Of a DNA stretch of 64,000 bases, positions 1-8,518 are shown piece by piece; the first letter of the stretch is position 1; every line of letters begins with the position of its first letter. This stretch comes from Solirubrobacteraceae bacterium (GTDB lineage Bacteria > Actinomycetota > Thermoleophilia > Solirubrobacterales > Solirubrobacteraceae). The stretch is from contig JADGPL010000003.1 of NCBI GenBank assembly GCA_017882455.1, positions 62,001 to 126,000 on the forward strand, read 5' to 3'. A model generated the notes under the pieces. The model made no database searches, was not told the DNA's origin, and saw only the letters and a program-made list of their open reading frames with translations. A program made the position numbers and the translations under genes.

Positions 1-223
1 TGGCGGAAGCGGACCGCGTCGGGTGAGCCTGCTTTCTGATCCCGGCCTTCCCCGCCGCAGGCAAGCGGGGCCCGAGACCTCACGGCTTAGCTATTGACTA
101 AGCGGCGAGGGCGTACTCGTGAGAGTCCGCACTTATGTTTTTCCCGGGTGTTTTACGAGGCCGCCCGGGACCTCGACTCGCCACCACCCCCACGAACCGA
201 CCACGTCGAAGCCTGTCGTCCCC
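1..223 (-). ncRNA. ssrA: tmRNA (ssrA), 5' part; 3' end lies outside the window
   Basis: Read on the minus strand, the RNA starts near 223 with GGGGACGACAGGCTTCGAC, the usual start of a one-piece tmRNA. The tag reading frame runs from 130 to 98: GCG GAC TCT CAC GAG TAC GCC CTC GCC GCT TAG, encoding ADSHEYALAA. The C-terminal ALAA matches the degradation signal of known tags. The tag is followed by a TTAGTCAATAGCTAAG hairpin (about 102-87) that includes the stop. tmRNA with SmpB rescues stalled ribosomes, and smpB lies about 1.3 kb away on the same strand. The tRNA-like 3' end is cut off at position 1. Confidence 0.95.
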
Positions 224-561
224 TGGGAATGTTGCTGCCCGCTCATTCTAGCCGCGTGTAGCGGCTCTGCAGGGGCGTAGAACAAAAGCGACGCGGTTCC
301 GGGCCGCTTGAGGAACCCGCTCGGTCCAGCCCGAAGGCCTTTCTTCGTGGGTGGCGCGGCCTCACACCTCGGTGGCCTCGCTCTTTGCGGCTCGGTTCCG
401 CGTCTGGATCCAAGGTAGCTCGCGGTGTCGAGGCGCGCAACCCCCGCTGAGCGTTGATCCCGCTCGTTCCGAGGAAAACGCTCGGGGCAGTCTCGAGCAT
501 GGGCGCGGTCGGCCCTGGAGATCGATTAGGCGGCGCTTATGGGTGCTGCCACAATGGGCAC
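224..561. other. Intergenic stretch between tmRNA and the M50 protease
   Basis: This 338-base stretch separates divergent transcription units. Apart from the possible tmRNA promoter near 245-250 I see no gene in it. Open frames across it are out of register with anything recognisable and read like random GC-rich translation. The in-frame extension of the M50 protease from 454 to 561 lacks protease similarity and is probably not translated. Confidence 0.6.
245..250 (-). promoter_or_regulatory. Possible -10 box for the tmRNA
   Basis: TAGAAT on the minus strand, 21 nt upstream of the mature tmRNA 5' end. This would fit a short 5' precursor removed by RNase P. A -35 element is not obvious; CTGCAG, 16 nt further upstream, is the only weak candidate. 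Confidence 0.4.
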
Positions 562-1491
562 ATGGACAATGGCGAGTTCTCCCTACGCGCTTCGGTCCCG
601 GCGATCCAGCCCCCGCCCGTGACGGGCGAGGTCCTCTCCTCCCCCACGCCCCACGCGCACGAGGATCCGTTCGGTCAGCGTCGCGAGCGGCCCCTGAGCA
701 ATCTGCGCCGGCGAATGGGCAGCGCGCTTGCCGCGGTCGTGGCGCTCGTGGCCAAGTTCTTCGCGGCCATCAAAGGCGGGCTGCTGCTGCTGCCCAAGCT
801 CAAGCTGCTGACCACGGGCGCGACGGCGCTCGTCTCGGTGGCCGCCTATTCCCTCTTCTGGGGCTGGACGTTCGCGCTCGGCTTCGTGGTGCTCCTGTTC
901 GTGCACGAGATGGGTCACGTGATCCAGCTGCGACGGGAGGGCCTGAAGGCGAGTGCGCCGATGTTCATTCCGTTCTTCGGGGCGGTGGTGATGGCCAAGT
1001 CGCTCGGAGAGAACGCGCTGGCCGAGGCCCGCGTGGGGCTGGCCGGGCCGATCCTCGGCACGATCGGCTGCGGGGTCTGCCTGGCCATCGGCGAGGCGAC
1101 CAACAGCGACATGCTGAGGGCGCTCGCCTACGTGGGCTTCTTCTTGAACCTCATCAACCTCGTGCCCGTGGTGCCGTTCGACGGCGGACGCGCGATGGCG
1201 GCGATGGCGCCCGTGATGTGGTTCATCGGTCTCGGCGCCCTGGTCGCTCTGCTCGTGATCGTGGGCAATCCCTTCCTGCTCCTGTTCGTGTTCCTCGGCG
1301 GCATGGAGACGTGGCATCGCTGGAAGCAGCGCAAGACGCGCTCACTCGAGCAGGCCGCCTACTATCGCGTGTCGCAGCGCAACCGCCTGCTGGTGGGCGT
1401 GGTGTACATCGGACTGATCCTGGTGCTGGTGCTGGGCATGGAGCAGGCACACGTCCTCTCCTCCGCCGGGCATACCTTCCGCTCGATCTAG
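562..1491 (+). CDS. Site-2 protease family (M50) membrane metallopeptidase
   Basis: This 309-residue membrane zinc protease carries the M50 motif HEMGH, in FVHEMGHVIQL after a hydrophobic helix. The second family motif appears downstream as NLVPVVPFDGGRA, whose Asp completes the zinc site. Several hydrophobic helices follow. Family members cut transmembrane segments, often of anti-sigma factors; the substrate here is unknown. I chose ATG 562 because the longer frame from 454 adds 36 residues without family similarity. CACAAT ends 6 nt before this ATG, so a leaderless message is possible. The gene converges with smpB and overlaps its end by 4 bases. Confidence 0.85.
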   Translation: MDNGEFSLRASVPAIQPPPVTGEVLSSPTPHAHEDPFGQRRERPLSNLRRRMGSALAAVVALVAKFFAAIKGGLLLLPKLKLLTTGATALVSVAAYSLFWGWTFALGFVVLLFVHEMGHVIQLRREGLKASAPMFIPFFGAVVMAKSLGENALAEARVGLAGPILGTIGCGVCLAIGEATNSDMLRALAYVGFFLNLINLVPVVPFDGGRAMAAMAPVMWFIGLGALVALLVIVGNPFLLLFVFLGGMETWHRWKQRKTRSLEQAAYYRVSQRNRLLVGVVYIGLILVLVLGMEQAHVLSSAGHTFRSI

Positions 1492-1970
1492 CGGCGGGCC
1501 TCGCGCACGGCGCGTTCCATGTCGCGCTTGGTCTCGCGCTCGCGAATCGACTGGCGCTTGTCATAGAGATCCTTGCCGCGGGCCAGCGCGATCTCGACCT
1601 TGGCGTTGGCGCCAGAGAAGTAGATGCGCGTGGGCACCAGCGTGAGACCGCGCTCCTTGGCGCGCGCAGCGATGCGATCGAGCTCGCGGCGATGCAAGAG
1701 CAGCTTGCGAGGGCGCTCCGGGTCGTGGTTTTCGCGCGAGGCGGGACCGTAGGGCGGGATGTGGACCGAATGCAGCCACAGCTCCCCTTTGGTGATCGAG
1801 GCATAGCCGTCCTTGAGCTGCGCGCCTGAGGTCCGCAGCGCCTTGACCTCGGTTCCCTCGAGCACGATCCCGCACTCGAGGCGCTCGATCAGCTCGTAGC
1901 GGTGCGAGGCGTAGCGGTTGGACGCAACGTCCCCCGCGCCGATCTTGCGCTTTCCCTTGCCCTTGGCCAT
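1488..1970 (-). CDS. smpB: SsrA-binding protein SmpB
   Basis: This 160-residue protein binds tmRNA and delivers it to stalled ribosomes. The N-terminal NRYASHRYELIERLECGIVL and the following GTEVKALRTSGAQLKDGYA are the typical SmpB core. The basic C-terminal tail that enters the empty mRNA channel is visible as KRQSIRERETKRDMERA. Length is normal for the family. It lies 9 nt downstream of the rnr stop, so ctp, rnr and smpB are probably co-transcribed. rnr-smpB linkage is common, because RNase R degrades the non-stop mRNAs that tmRNA releases. Confidence 0.97.
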   Translation of the reverse strand: MAKGKGKRKIGAGDVASNRYASHRYELIERLECGIVLEGTEVKALRTSGAQLKDGYASITKGELWLHSVHIPPYGPASRENHDPERPRKLLLHRRELDRIAARAKERGLTLVPTRIYFSGANAKVEIALARGKDLYDKRQSIRERETKRDMERAVREARR

Positions 1971-1979
1971 GCCCCGAGC

Positions 1980-3956
1980 CTAGCCGGAGGGCAGCAGGTC
2001 GACGCGCCCGCGGATCGTGTCGACCCGCGCTACGCGCACCTCGACGGGGTCGCCCAGCCTCAGCGCCGCCCCGGTGCGCTCGCCGCGCAGGATGGTGCCC
2101 TGCTCGTTGAGCTCCCACCACTCACGCCCCTCATCCCTGTCGGGCACGCCGCGGCCGCCAGCACGCGCTAGGGGGGCGCCGCCGCGACCCTTGGTGCCCC
2201 GTTTTCCCCCCTGCTCCGCCCGCCCCCCGGCGGCGCTCGGCGCGCGCAGGACCCGCACCGGCAGCATGCCCTCGAATTGCGGTGAGCCTCCAGCTGTCTG
2301 CTCCCAGGCAGGGTCGGGGGCGAAGGCCACGAAGGCCCCGGCTGAGATCAGGCCGGTCACCTCTCCCGCGAACACCTGTTGGAGTCCCCTCTCGAAGAGC
2401 GTCTGCTCCAGGGCGAAGCAGCGTGCCACGTCATCGGTGTCGCGCTCGATCACCATCGCCTCGCGTTCGCGTTCGGAGCTCCAGGCGCCGAGCTCCACGA
2501 GCTCGCCCGCACGCGGGGCAGACTCCCCGGCGCCGACCGCCGAGAGCAGAGCCCGATGGCAGACGAGGTCGGGGTAGCGGCGGATGGGCGAGGTGAAATG
2601 ACAGTAGGCGGAGGAGTGCAGGCCGGCGTGGCCGAGGTTGTGCGGCGAGTAATAGGCCTTCTTGAGCGAGCGCAGCACCAGCGAGCTCAACGCGATCCGC
2701 CCGTGGCCCGTGCGCCGCACGTGCTCGTCCACGCGTCTGGAGATCGCGCCCACGAGCTCTGCCGCCTGCGAAGAGGACAGCGGCTGCGGCAGTGGCGGCG
2801 TGGGCGCATCGAGCGAGGCGAGCTGATCGACGAGTCGTTCGATGCGCTCGGGCTCGGGGCGCTCGTGCACGCGATAGAGGCACGGCAGCTCGCGCTGGGC
2901 GAGCAGGCTCGCGACGGCCTCGTTGGCAGCGATCATCAGGTGCTCGATCAGGCGATGGGACTCGGTCTGCGCGCGCGGGGTGATCGAGGCGACGTTACCG
3001 TGCTCGTCGAAGGCGAACTCGGGCTCCTCGGAGTCCACCACCAGGGCTCCGCTGCGCTCACGCTTGCGCTGGAGCTCGGCCGCCGCCTCGCGGGCAACGC
3101 GCAGCGACTCCGCCCACGGCTCTGAGGCGGAGGCCATGCCAGCGAAGATGCGGTCGACCTGCTCGTAGTCGAGACGCTCGTCGGAGCGGATCAGTGAGCG
3201 GTAGAAGGCGGTGCGCTGCACCTGCGCGCCGTCGAGCTCGAGCTCCACCGTCACCGCCGGGCGATCGACGCCCGGCAGGAGCGAGCAGGCTTCGCTCGAG
3301 AGCGCATGGGGGAGCATCGGCTCGACGGCCCCGGGGACGTAGACGCTGGTCGCGCGCCTGCGGGCCTCGCGATCGATGAGCGAGCCCTCGCGCACGTGTG
3401 CGGCCACATCGGCGATATGGACCCACACCCGTGCCCGGCCCTCACCCAGCGCTTCGGCCGATACGGCGTCATCGAAGTCGCGGGCGCCGACTGGGTCGAT
3501 CGTGAACGTGGCCAGAGCGCGCAGGTCGCGCCGCTGCCCGCTGGAGCGCCGCACGCGCTCGCCGACCTCGCGGGCCTCGCGCTCGACGGCCGGATCGAAG
3601 CCGCGCTTGAGACCGCGGTCGAGCATCAGCGCCTCGATCACCTCAGCAGCCACGTCGGGACGCCCCAGAACCCGCACGATGCGCGCTCCCGAGCCCTTGC
3701 CGTGGGAGCGTTGGGGCACGTGGACGAGCACCAGGTCCCCGGCACGCGCCTCACGACGCCCACGCTCGGGGCGCGGCGAGCGCAGGACGATCCGCTCGGC
3801 GCCGCCGCGCCGCGGTGAGCGCTCAGCGTCGTCGCGGCGGGGAAATAGGGGCTCGGCCGTGAGGAAGCGCCCGCGGCGCTCCAGCACCGCCACGAGCGCT
3901 CCGCGGGGCGCCGGGTCGATGCTCGCCTCGGCCCCCCGCGGGCGGGAGGCGCTCAC
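1980..3956 (-). CDS. rnr: RNB-family 3'-5' exoribonuclease (RNase R/RNase II)
   Basis: This 658-residue exoribonuclease has an N-terminal OB-like region (about 15-100), an RNB catalytic domain and a C-terminal S1 domain. The magnesium-binding motif is IDPVGARDFDDA at 154-165, with Asp154, Asp160, Asp162 and Asp163. The S1 domain is interrupted by a low-complexity Gly/Arg-rich insertion of about 45 residues (after MLPVRVLRAP). It is shorter than E. coli RNase R (813) and close to RNase II; the smpB linkage favours RNase R. Translation starts with GTG at 3956, overlapping the ctp stop as GTGA, which implies coupling. Confidence 0.92.
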   Translation of the reverse strand: MSASRPRGAEASIDPAPRGALVAVLERRGRFLTAEPLFPRRDDAERSPRRGGAERIVLRSPRPERGRREARAGDLVLVHVPQRSHGKGSGARIVRVLGRPDVAAEVIEALMLDRGLKRGFDPAVEREAREVGERVRRSSGQRRDLRALATFTIDPVGARDFDDAVSAEALGEGRARVWVHIADVAAHVREGSLIDREARRRATSVYVPGAVEPMLPHALSSEACSLLPGVDRPAVTVELELDGAQVQRTAFYRSLIRSDERLDYEQVDRIFAGMASASEPWAESLRVAREAAAELQRKRERSGALVVDSEEPEFAFDEHGNVASITPRAQTESHRLIEHLMIAANEAVASLLAQRELPCLYRVHERPEPERIERLVDQLASLDAPTPPLPQPLSSSQAAELVGAISRRVDEHVRRTGHGRIALSSLVLRSLKKAYYSPHNLGHAGLHSSAYCHFTSPIRRYPDLVCHRALLSAVGAGESAPRAGELVELGAWSSEREREAMVIERDTDDVARCFALEQTLFERGLQQVFAGEVTGLISAGAFVAFAPDPAWEQTAGGSPQFEGMLPVRVLRAPSAAGGRAEQGGKRGTKGRGGAPLARAGGRGVPDRDEGREWWELNEQGTILRGERTGAALRLGDPVEVRVARVDTIRGRVDLLPSG

Positions 3957-5161
3957 CTGACCTTGGCGGCGAGCGTGTTCAGTGCCACGGTGAGACCGCG
4001 ATCGGTGTCCACGCCCTTGGGCACCGGTACTTCAGGCGTTATGCCGGCGCCCTGCTTGACGCCACCCCCTCCGAGGTTGCGCCCGCTGGGCGTGAAGTAC
4101 TCCCCCACGGTGATGTCCAGCGCGCCGCCGTTGGCGAGGCCCTGCTCCTCCTGGAAGACGCCCTTGCCGAAGGTGTGCGTGCCAACGACCGTGGCGCGGC
4201 GATGGTCCTGCAGCGCGGCCGTCACGATCTCGGCTGCCGAGGCTGTGTTGGAATCGACGAGCACCACCACGGGGATCTTGGCCGATATGGCATCCCCGGT
4301 GGCCGTGAGCGTCTGACTGGGCTGGCTGCGACCGCGGGTGCTGACGATCGTCCCCTTGGCCACGAAGATGCTCGCGATCAGCTGCGCCTCCTCGACCAGT
4401 CCGCCGCCGTTGCTGCGCAGGTCGAGGACGATTCCACGGGCGCCTCGGTGGAGCGCGTGTTCGACCGCTTCGCGTACTTCGCCATGCGCCCCGGGGCTGA
4501 AGGTGGCGAGCGCCACGACTCCCAGCTTCACGCCGTGCACGACCCTGCTCGCCGACGCGACGACGGGCTCGGAGATGGTGGCGCGGGTGAGCTTGAGCGT
4601 GCGCACGAGCGCGCGAGGGCCATGGGCGGGGCGGGGACCTTCGATCTGAAGCGAGACATCGGTTCCAGGGAGCCCCTTGATGAGCGCGGTGGCAGCGTCG
4701 GGCGAGAGGCCTTCGAGCTTGCGGCCGTTGACCGCCACGATCAGCTCACCGGCCTTCAGACCGGCCCTCGCCGCGGGCGAGGAGTCGAAAACGCGCGCGA
4801 TCAGCAGCCCGCGCTGCTTGGGGCCGACGGCTACGCCGATCCCGGTGAAATGCGGCGGGGAGTCGAATTCGCGGTATTCGCTGGGCGTGAGGTAATGAGA
4901 GAAGCGATCGCCGAGACTCGCAACGACGCCGGAGATGGAGGCGTTGGAGAGCTTGCTGGTGGGGATCTTGCGGTAGTAGTCGCTGGAGATCCGCTGGATT
5001 GCTTCGTCGACCACCTGCGTCTGATGGTTGGCCACGAACGCGTCGCGCAGGAATCCGGGCAGGTGTTCGGGATGCCCTCCCAGCCACAGGCCGACGACGA
5101 GCAGGATCGGCAACATCAGCGCGATCAGGATCCTCAGCGGCTGTCGGTGAAGCAAAGACAT
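3953..5161 (-). CDS. S41 C-terminal processing peptidase (CtpA-like)
   Basis: This 402-residue protein has an N-terminal membrane anchor (residues 10-28) followed by an extracytoplasmic S41 protease. A PDZ domain spans about 105-175 (TGIGVAVGP to LEGLSPDAA). The catalytic Ser308 lies in NTASAAE and the general-base Lys333 in THTFGKG, in the usual order. Such proteases trim or degrade envelope proteins. I chose ATG 5161 because the longer frame to 5302 adds only an Arg/Ser-rich stretch before the signal anchor. TACGCT on the minus strand near 5177 may be its -10 box. It probably forms an operon with rnr and smpB. Confidence 0.92.
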   Translation of the reverse strand: MSLLHRQPLRILIALMLPILLVVGLWLGGHPEHLPGFLRDAFVANHQTQVVDEAIQRISSDYYRKIPTSKLSNASISGVVASLGDRFSHYLTPSEYREFDSPPHFTGIGVAVGPKQRGLLIARVFDSSPAARAGLKAGELIVAVNGRKLEGLSPDAATALIKGLPGTDVSLQIEGPRPAHGPRALVRTLKLTRATISEPVVASASRVVHGVKLGVVALATFSPGAHGEVREAVEHALHRGARGIVLDLRSNGGGLVEEAQLIASIFVAKGTIVSTRGRSQPSQTLTATGDAISAKIPVVVLVDSNTASAAEIVTAALQDHRRATVVGTHTFGKGVFQEEQGLANGGALDITVGEYFTPSGRNLGGGGVKQGAGITPEVPVPKGVDTDRGLTVALNTLAAKVR

Positions 5162-5229
5162 GACTCCGCGCAAGCGTAGTGGAGGCGTGGGGGATTCCGA
5201 GCCGCAGGAGAACCTTCTAGGGTGGTCCG

Positions 5230-6480
5230 ATGGCGAACGTGACGAGCACGACCGTGCCCTCGAACGGCCTGCCGATCCACCGGATCGAGCTGCCGGGCAC
5301 ACGTGCGCTGACGATCCTCGTGGCCTTCGACGCGGGAGCGCGCAACGAGCGCCCCGAGGAGAACGGGATGGCTCATTTTCTCGAGCACCTGGTGTTCAAG
5401 GGTGGAGAGAAGTACCCGACCTACAAGGATGTCAACGAGACAGCCGAGCACCTTGGCGGCGTCCTGAACGCCTACACCAGCCAGGACCTGGTCGCCTTCC
5501 ACATCACCGTTCGCGCCGAGAGCGCGCCGGCGGCGATCGACCTGCTGAGCGACTTCGTGGGCCGCCCGCGTTTGGACGCCGATGAGCTCGACCGTGAGCG
5601 GGGCGTGGTCATCCAGGAGATCAACCGCGCCTACGACCAGCCCTCGATGGTCGCGGAGTACCTGATCGACCGGGCGGCCTTCGGCGAGCACCCGCTGGGA
5701 CGCACGGTGCTCGGCCCCGAGGAGAACCTGCGTAGCTTCACCCGCGAGGGGATCGTGGCTTTCCGCGAGCGTCGCTGGGCAGGCTCGCGAGGCGGCGCGT
5801 TCCTCGCGGGCAACCTCGAGCACCTCCCTCCCGAGGAGGAGCTGCAGGAGCGCTTCTCGCGGTTTCCGGCTCTTCCGGAGCCGGAGCCATACGTGCCGGC
5901 GCCCGACTTCGCGCCGCAGAAGCTCGTGGAGCAGCGCGAGACCAACCAGTCGCATCTGCGCATGATCTACCGACCGGAGATCTCCGTGACGGACCTGCGC
6001 GAACGCGCGGCCCTGTCGATCTACGCCACCCTGCTCGGCGGTTCGATGGGATCGCGGCTGTTCGAGGAGATCCGCGAGAAGCGCGGCCTCTGCTACTCGG
6101 TCTACGCCGCCGACCACACCTTCGCGGACGTGCCGATCCTGCAGCTCGGCTCAGGCCTGGAGTCGGCCAAGTGCATCGAGGCCTACACCCGCATGCGTGA
6201 GATCGTCGATGAGCTGCGCTCGGACGGCCCGACCGAGGAGGAGGTCAAGCGAGCGCGCGCCTACGCCGCAGGGCGCTTCGTGCTGGGCTTCGAGAACACT
6301 GGCGCGGTGGCCCGCTACGGGGCCACGCAGGCGATCGTCTTCGGCGAGGACATCGACCCCGATCGCGCGATCGCGGCGCTCGACGCGGTCACCTTCGAGG
6401 AGGTCCGCGAGGTCGCCGCCGGCGTCGCCGACAATCTCGCGGTCGCCTGCGTGGGACCGCACAGCGTCGAGGAGTTCTAG
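5230..6480 (+). CDS. M16 family zinc peptidase (insulinase/processing-peptidase-like)
   Basis: This 416-residue protein carries the inverted zinc motif HFLEH (His49, Glu52, His53), and the distal glutamates are expected in ERGVVIQEINRAYDQPS. The C-terminal half contains the R/Y motif region (SRLFEEIREKRGLCYSVYA), typical of single-chain PqqL/MPP-like members. It is transcribed away from ctp; only 68 bases separate the two starts. TAGGGT ends 6 nt before the ATG, consistent with a leaderless transcript. The substrate is unknown. Confidence 0.9.
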   Translation: MANVTSTTVPSNGLPIHRIELPGTRALTILVAFDAGARNERPEENGMAHFLEHLVFKGGEKYPTYKDVNETAEHLGGVLNAYTSQDLVAFHITVRAESAPAAIDLLSDFVGRPRLDADELDRERGVVIQEINRAYDQPSMVAEYLIDRAAFGEHPLGRTVLGPEENLRSFTREGIVAFRERRWAGSRGGAFLAGNLEHLPPEEELQERFSRFPALPEPEPYVPAPDFAPQKLVEQRETNQSHLRMIYRPEISVTDLRERAALSIYATLLGGSMGSRLFEEIREKRGLCYSVYAADHTFADVPILQLGSGLESAKCIEAYTRMREIVDELRSDGPTEEEVKRARAYAAGRFVLGFENTGAVARYGATQAIVFGEDIDPDRAIAALDAVTFEEVREVAAGVADNLAVACVGPHSVEEF

Positions 6481-6544
6481 GGGCTCTGCGGCGTTGCCGA
6501 TCCAAGTGCACATCCGGCGGCGATCGAAGAGCCGCCCCGGGAGG

Positions 6545-7084
6545 CTACCCCGACGCGAGGCTCATCAATCTCCTTGCGCGGTCTGAATCCGGGCCATCCA
6601 GCTGCTCAAGCCGCGCAGCGATCCTCTCGACATTGATCGAGCGATGCTCGATCATCGCCTCGATATCCGCCCAGTCCTGGGTTCTATCGAACATCGCCTT
6701 GAAGATGGCCAACGCGCCGCAGTCGAGGACCGGGATCGAATGATCGGCGAGGACGACGTACCGGACCCCCGCCGCTACCTCATCGTGGAAAGGAAGCACG
6801 TTGAGGAATATGTCGATTGGGGTCTCCTCCCACCAGGCCCGCGTCTGACCGTCGCGTTCAACTTGTTCGAAATTTGCGGCGGTCACGGTCACACCGCCGG
6901 GCAGCGCCGCAAAGACTTCACCCACACGCTCTCGGGTGACAAAAACGTTGATGTCCAGATCTCGCGTGCCTCGCGGCTCGCGCGTGCAGAAGCCGAGAGC
7001 TATGGCGCCACCGATCGCGTGCGGGAGCCTGGCCTCGTTGAGGGCATCGTGAACTGCGATGAGGCGATCGACGAGGATGCTCAC
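6545..7084 (-). CDS. AbiEii/MNT-like nucleotidyltransferase, probable toxin partner of the XRE protein
   Basis: This 179-residue protein has a minimal nucleotidyltransferase fold: Gly25-Gly26, then TRDLDINVF with Asp42 and Asp44, and the third Asp91 in TPIDIFLN. The C-terminal IFKAMFDRTQDWADIEAM resembles the K/R-D-x-x-D-I segment of AbiEii-type proteins. Some members are toxins that add nucleotides to tRNA; others are housekeeping enzymes. The ATG overlaps the XRE stop by 4 bases (ATGA), so the two are co-translated. Its codons are visibly less GC-biased than those of the flanking M16 and nadA genes, suggesting acquisition. Toxin activity is inferred from context only. Confidence 0.72.
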   Translation of the reverse strand: MSILVDRLIAVHDALNEARLPHAIGGAIALGFCTREPRGTRDLDINVFVTRERVGEVFAALPGGVTVTAANFEQVERDGQTRAWWEETPIDIFLNVLPFHDEVAAGVRYVVLADHSIPVLDCGALAIFKAMFDRTQDWADIEAMIEHRSINVERIAARLEQLDGPDSDRARRLMSLASG

Positions 7085-7413
7085 TCGGCCAACCGGATCA
7101 GCGGGGGGTACGCCAGCTCGCGGCGCGGCTGGTACGGAATCTGCTCCGCCAGCTCAAGCACCTGAACGAGAATGTTGCCGGCTCGTAGCATCTCCATCTG
7201 ATCCGACGACGGCCCCACCCGGAGGTCCAAGCCTGCCACCCGCGCGATACGCGCGAGGGCGGCCACCGCCGGTTGACGACTACCGTGCTCATAGGCGCTC
7301 AAGACCGAGCTCTGAATGCCGCTCCTCCGTGCGAGCTCGACCTGTTTCAGGCCGCTCTCGTTGCGAATCTGCTTGATCAAGCGCCCGGCTACCTCATCGG
7401 AACCCTGTCCCAT
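7081..7413 (-). CDS. XRE-family helix-turn-helix regulator, probable antitoxin/autorepressor
   Basis: This 110-residue protein has a Cro/C1-type HTH at about 11-65 (IKQIRNESGLKQVELARR, then SSVLSAYEHGSRQPAVAAL). Its roughly 45-residue C-terminal extension has no family I recognise and could contact the nucleotidyltransferase. It is the first gene of a two-gene unit and overlaps its partner by 4 bases. TAAGAT at 7421-7426 (minus strand) lies 7 nt before the start codon and overlaps the first of two perfect palindromes, so negative autoregulation of a leaderless transcript is likely. Confidence 0.82.
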   Translation of the reverse strand: MGQGSDEVAGRLIKQIRNESGLKQVELARRSGIQSSVLSAYEHGSRQPAVAALARIARVAGLDLRVGPSSDQMEMLRAGNILVQVLELAEQIPYQPRRELAYPPLIRLAE

Positions 7414-7422
7414 ACCCCATAT

Positions 7423-7440
7423 CTTAGCGTATCCGCTAAG
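7423..7440. promoter_or_regulatory. Operator-like palindrome 1 of the XRE unit
   Basis: CTTAGCGTATCCGCTAAG is a perfect inverted repeat with 7-bp arms and a 4-bp spacer. It overlaps the putative -10 box (TAAGAT, minus strand) and lies 10 bp upstream of the XRE start codon. Its half-site TTAGCG is shared with the second palindrome. Confidence 0.75.
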
Positions 7441-7455
7441 TCACCCTAGATCTGA

Positions 7456-7473
7456 GTTAGCGAATCCGCTAAC
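7456..7473. promoter_or_regulatory. Operator-like palindrome 2 of the XRE unit
   Basis: GTTAGCGAATCCGCTAAC is a perfect inverted repeat with 7-bp arms and a 4-bp spacer, with the same half-site and spacer pattern as palindrome 1. The two centres are 33 bp apart, about three helical turns, so bound dimers would lie on the same DNA face. Confidence 0.75.
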
Positions 7474-7483
7474 GCTGAGCGCC

Positions 7484-8518
7484 TCAGCCCAGCGCGACCA
7501 TGCGGTCGATGGGCACCCGCGCCCGTACGGCGATCTCCTCGGGCACGCGCACCTCGAACTTCATGTCGCGCAGGGAGTCGCGGAGCTTGGGCAGCGTGAT
7601 CATCTTCATGTACTGGCAGGAGGCCTCAGCGTTGGCGGGAATGAACTCGACGTCAGGCGCGGCCATCTGCAGCGGATAGAGCATTCCGATCTCCGTGGCC
7701 ACCACGACCTGGCTGTGCTTGGGGTGGCCGTGCTCGATCTCCTCCTCGGCGTGCTGGGCGTACTTGAGCATCCCGCCCGTGGAGAGCATGTGGACGCCTT
7801 CGGCTGAGATGTCCCCGGCGGCGACGTACTCCATGACGGCGGTCGTGCAGCCGCACTCGGGGTGAATCAGGAAATCGGCGCCCGGGTGCGCGGCACGCGT
7901 GGCCTCGATGTCCGAGGGACGAATCCCGGCGTGGACGTGGCACTCGCCGTCCCACACGTGCATGGGCCGGCCGAGCTCCTTCTCCACGTAGGCGCCGAGC
8001 CACATGTCGGGGCCGAACAGGATCTCGGTGTCGGGGCCGTGGGTCTCATAGATGTGGCGCACCACCTCGACGGCGTTGGCGGAGGTGCAGCAGTAGTCGG
8101 TCAGCGCCTTGACCTCGGCGGTGGTGTTCACATACATCACCACCACGCCCTCGGGGTAGGTGGTCCGCCAGTCGGCGAGCTGCTCGGCGTCAATCGATGC
8201 GGCCAACGAACAACCGGCGTCGAGGTCGGGGATCAGGACGGTCTTCTCGGGACAGAGGATCGAGGCGGTCTCGGCCATGAAGTGCACCCCGCAGAAGACG
8301 ATCGTCTCGCCCTCGGCCGCCGCGGCCTTGCGCGAGAGCCCGAGCGAGTCGCCCACGTAGTCGGCCACGTCCTGGATCTCGGGCACCTGGTAGTTGTGGG
8401 CCAGGATCACCGCATTCCGTTCCGCCGCAAGGGCGCGCACCTCGTCCGTCATCTCGGCGATCTCGCCCGGCGAGAGGCCGGCGGCGCCAGGGCGAATGGG
8501 AGCCATGGGAAGGTTCAC
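7484..8518 (-). CDS. nadA: Quinolinate synthase NadA
   Basis: This 344-residue enzyme condenses iminoaspartate with dihydroxyacetone phosphate to quinolinate for NAD synthesis. The three [4Fe-4S] cysteines are expected within CGVHFMAETASILCPEK, HPECGCTT and ANAEASCQYMKM, all present. LAHNYQVPEIQDVADYVGDS is the conserved N-terminal segment. I place the start at GTG 8518, which overlaps the nadC stop as GTGA; the longer frame to 8590 lies inside nadC and adds unrelated residues. No nadB is next to this pair, so the source of iminoaspartate is elsewhere. Confidence 0.95.
   Translation of the reverse strand: MNLPMAPIRPGAAGLSPGEIAEMTDEVRALAAERNAVILAHNYQVPEIQDVADYVGDSLGLSRKAAAAEGETIVFCGVHFMAETASILCPEKTVLIPDLDAGCSLAASIDAEQLADWRTTYPEGVVVMYVNTTAEVKALTDYCCTSANAVEVVRHIYETHGPDTEILFGPDMWLGAYVEKELGRPMHVWDGECHVHAGIRPSDIEATRAAHPGADFLIHPECGCTTAVMEYVAAGDISAEGVHMLSTGGMLKYAQHAEEEIEHGHPKHSQVVVATEIGMLYPLQMAAPDVEFIPANAEASCQYMKMITLPKLRDSLRDMKFEVRVPEEIAVRARVPIDRMVALG

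Noticed and set aside
351-1829. 492-codon plus-strand frame over the M50 and smpB genes
   Set aside because: Arg/Gly/Ala-rich frame without domains, overlapping two clear genes.
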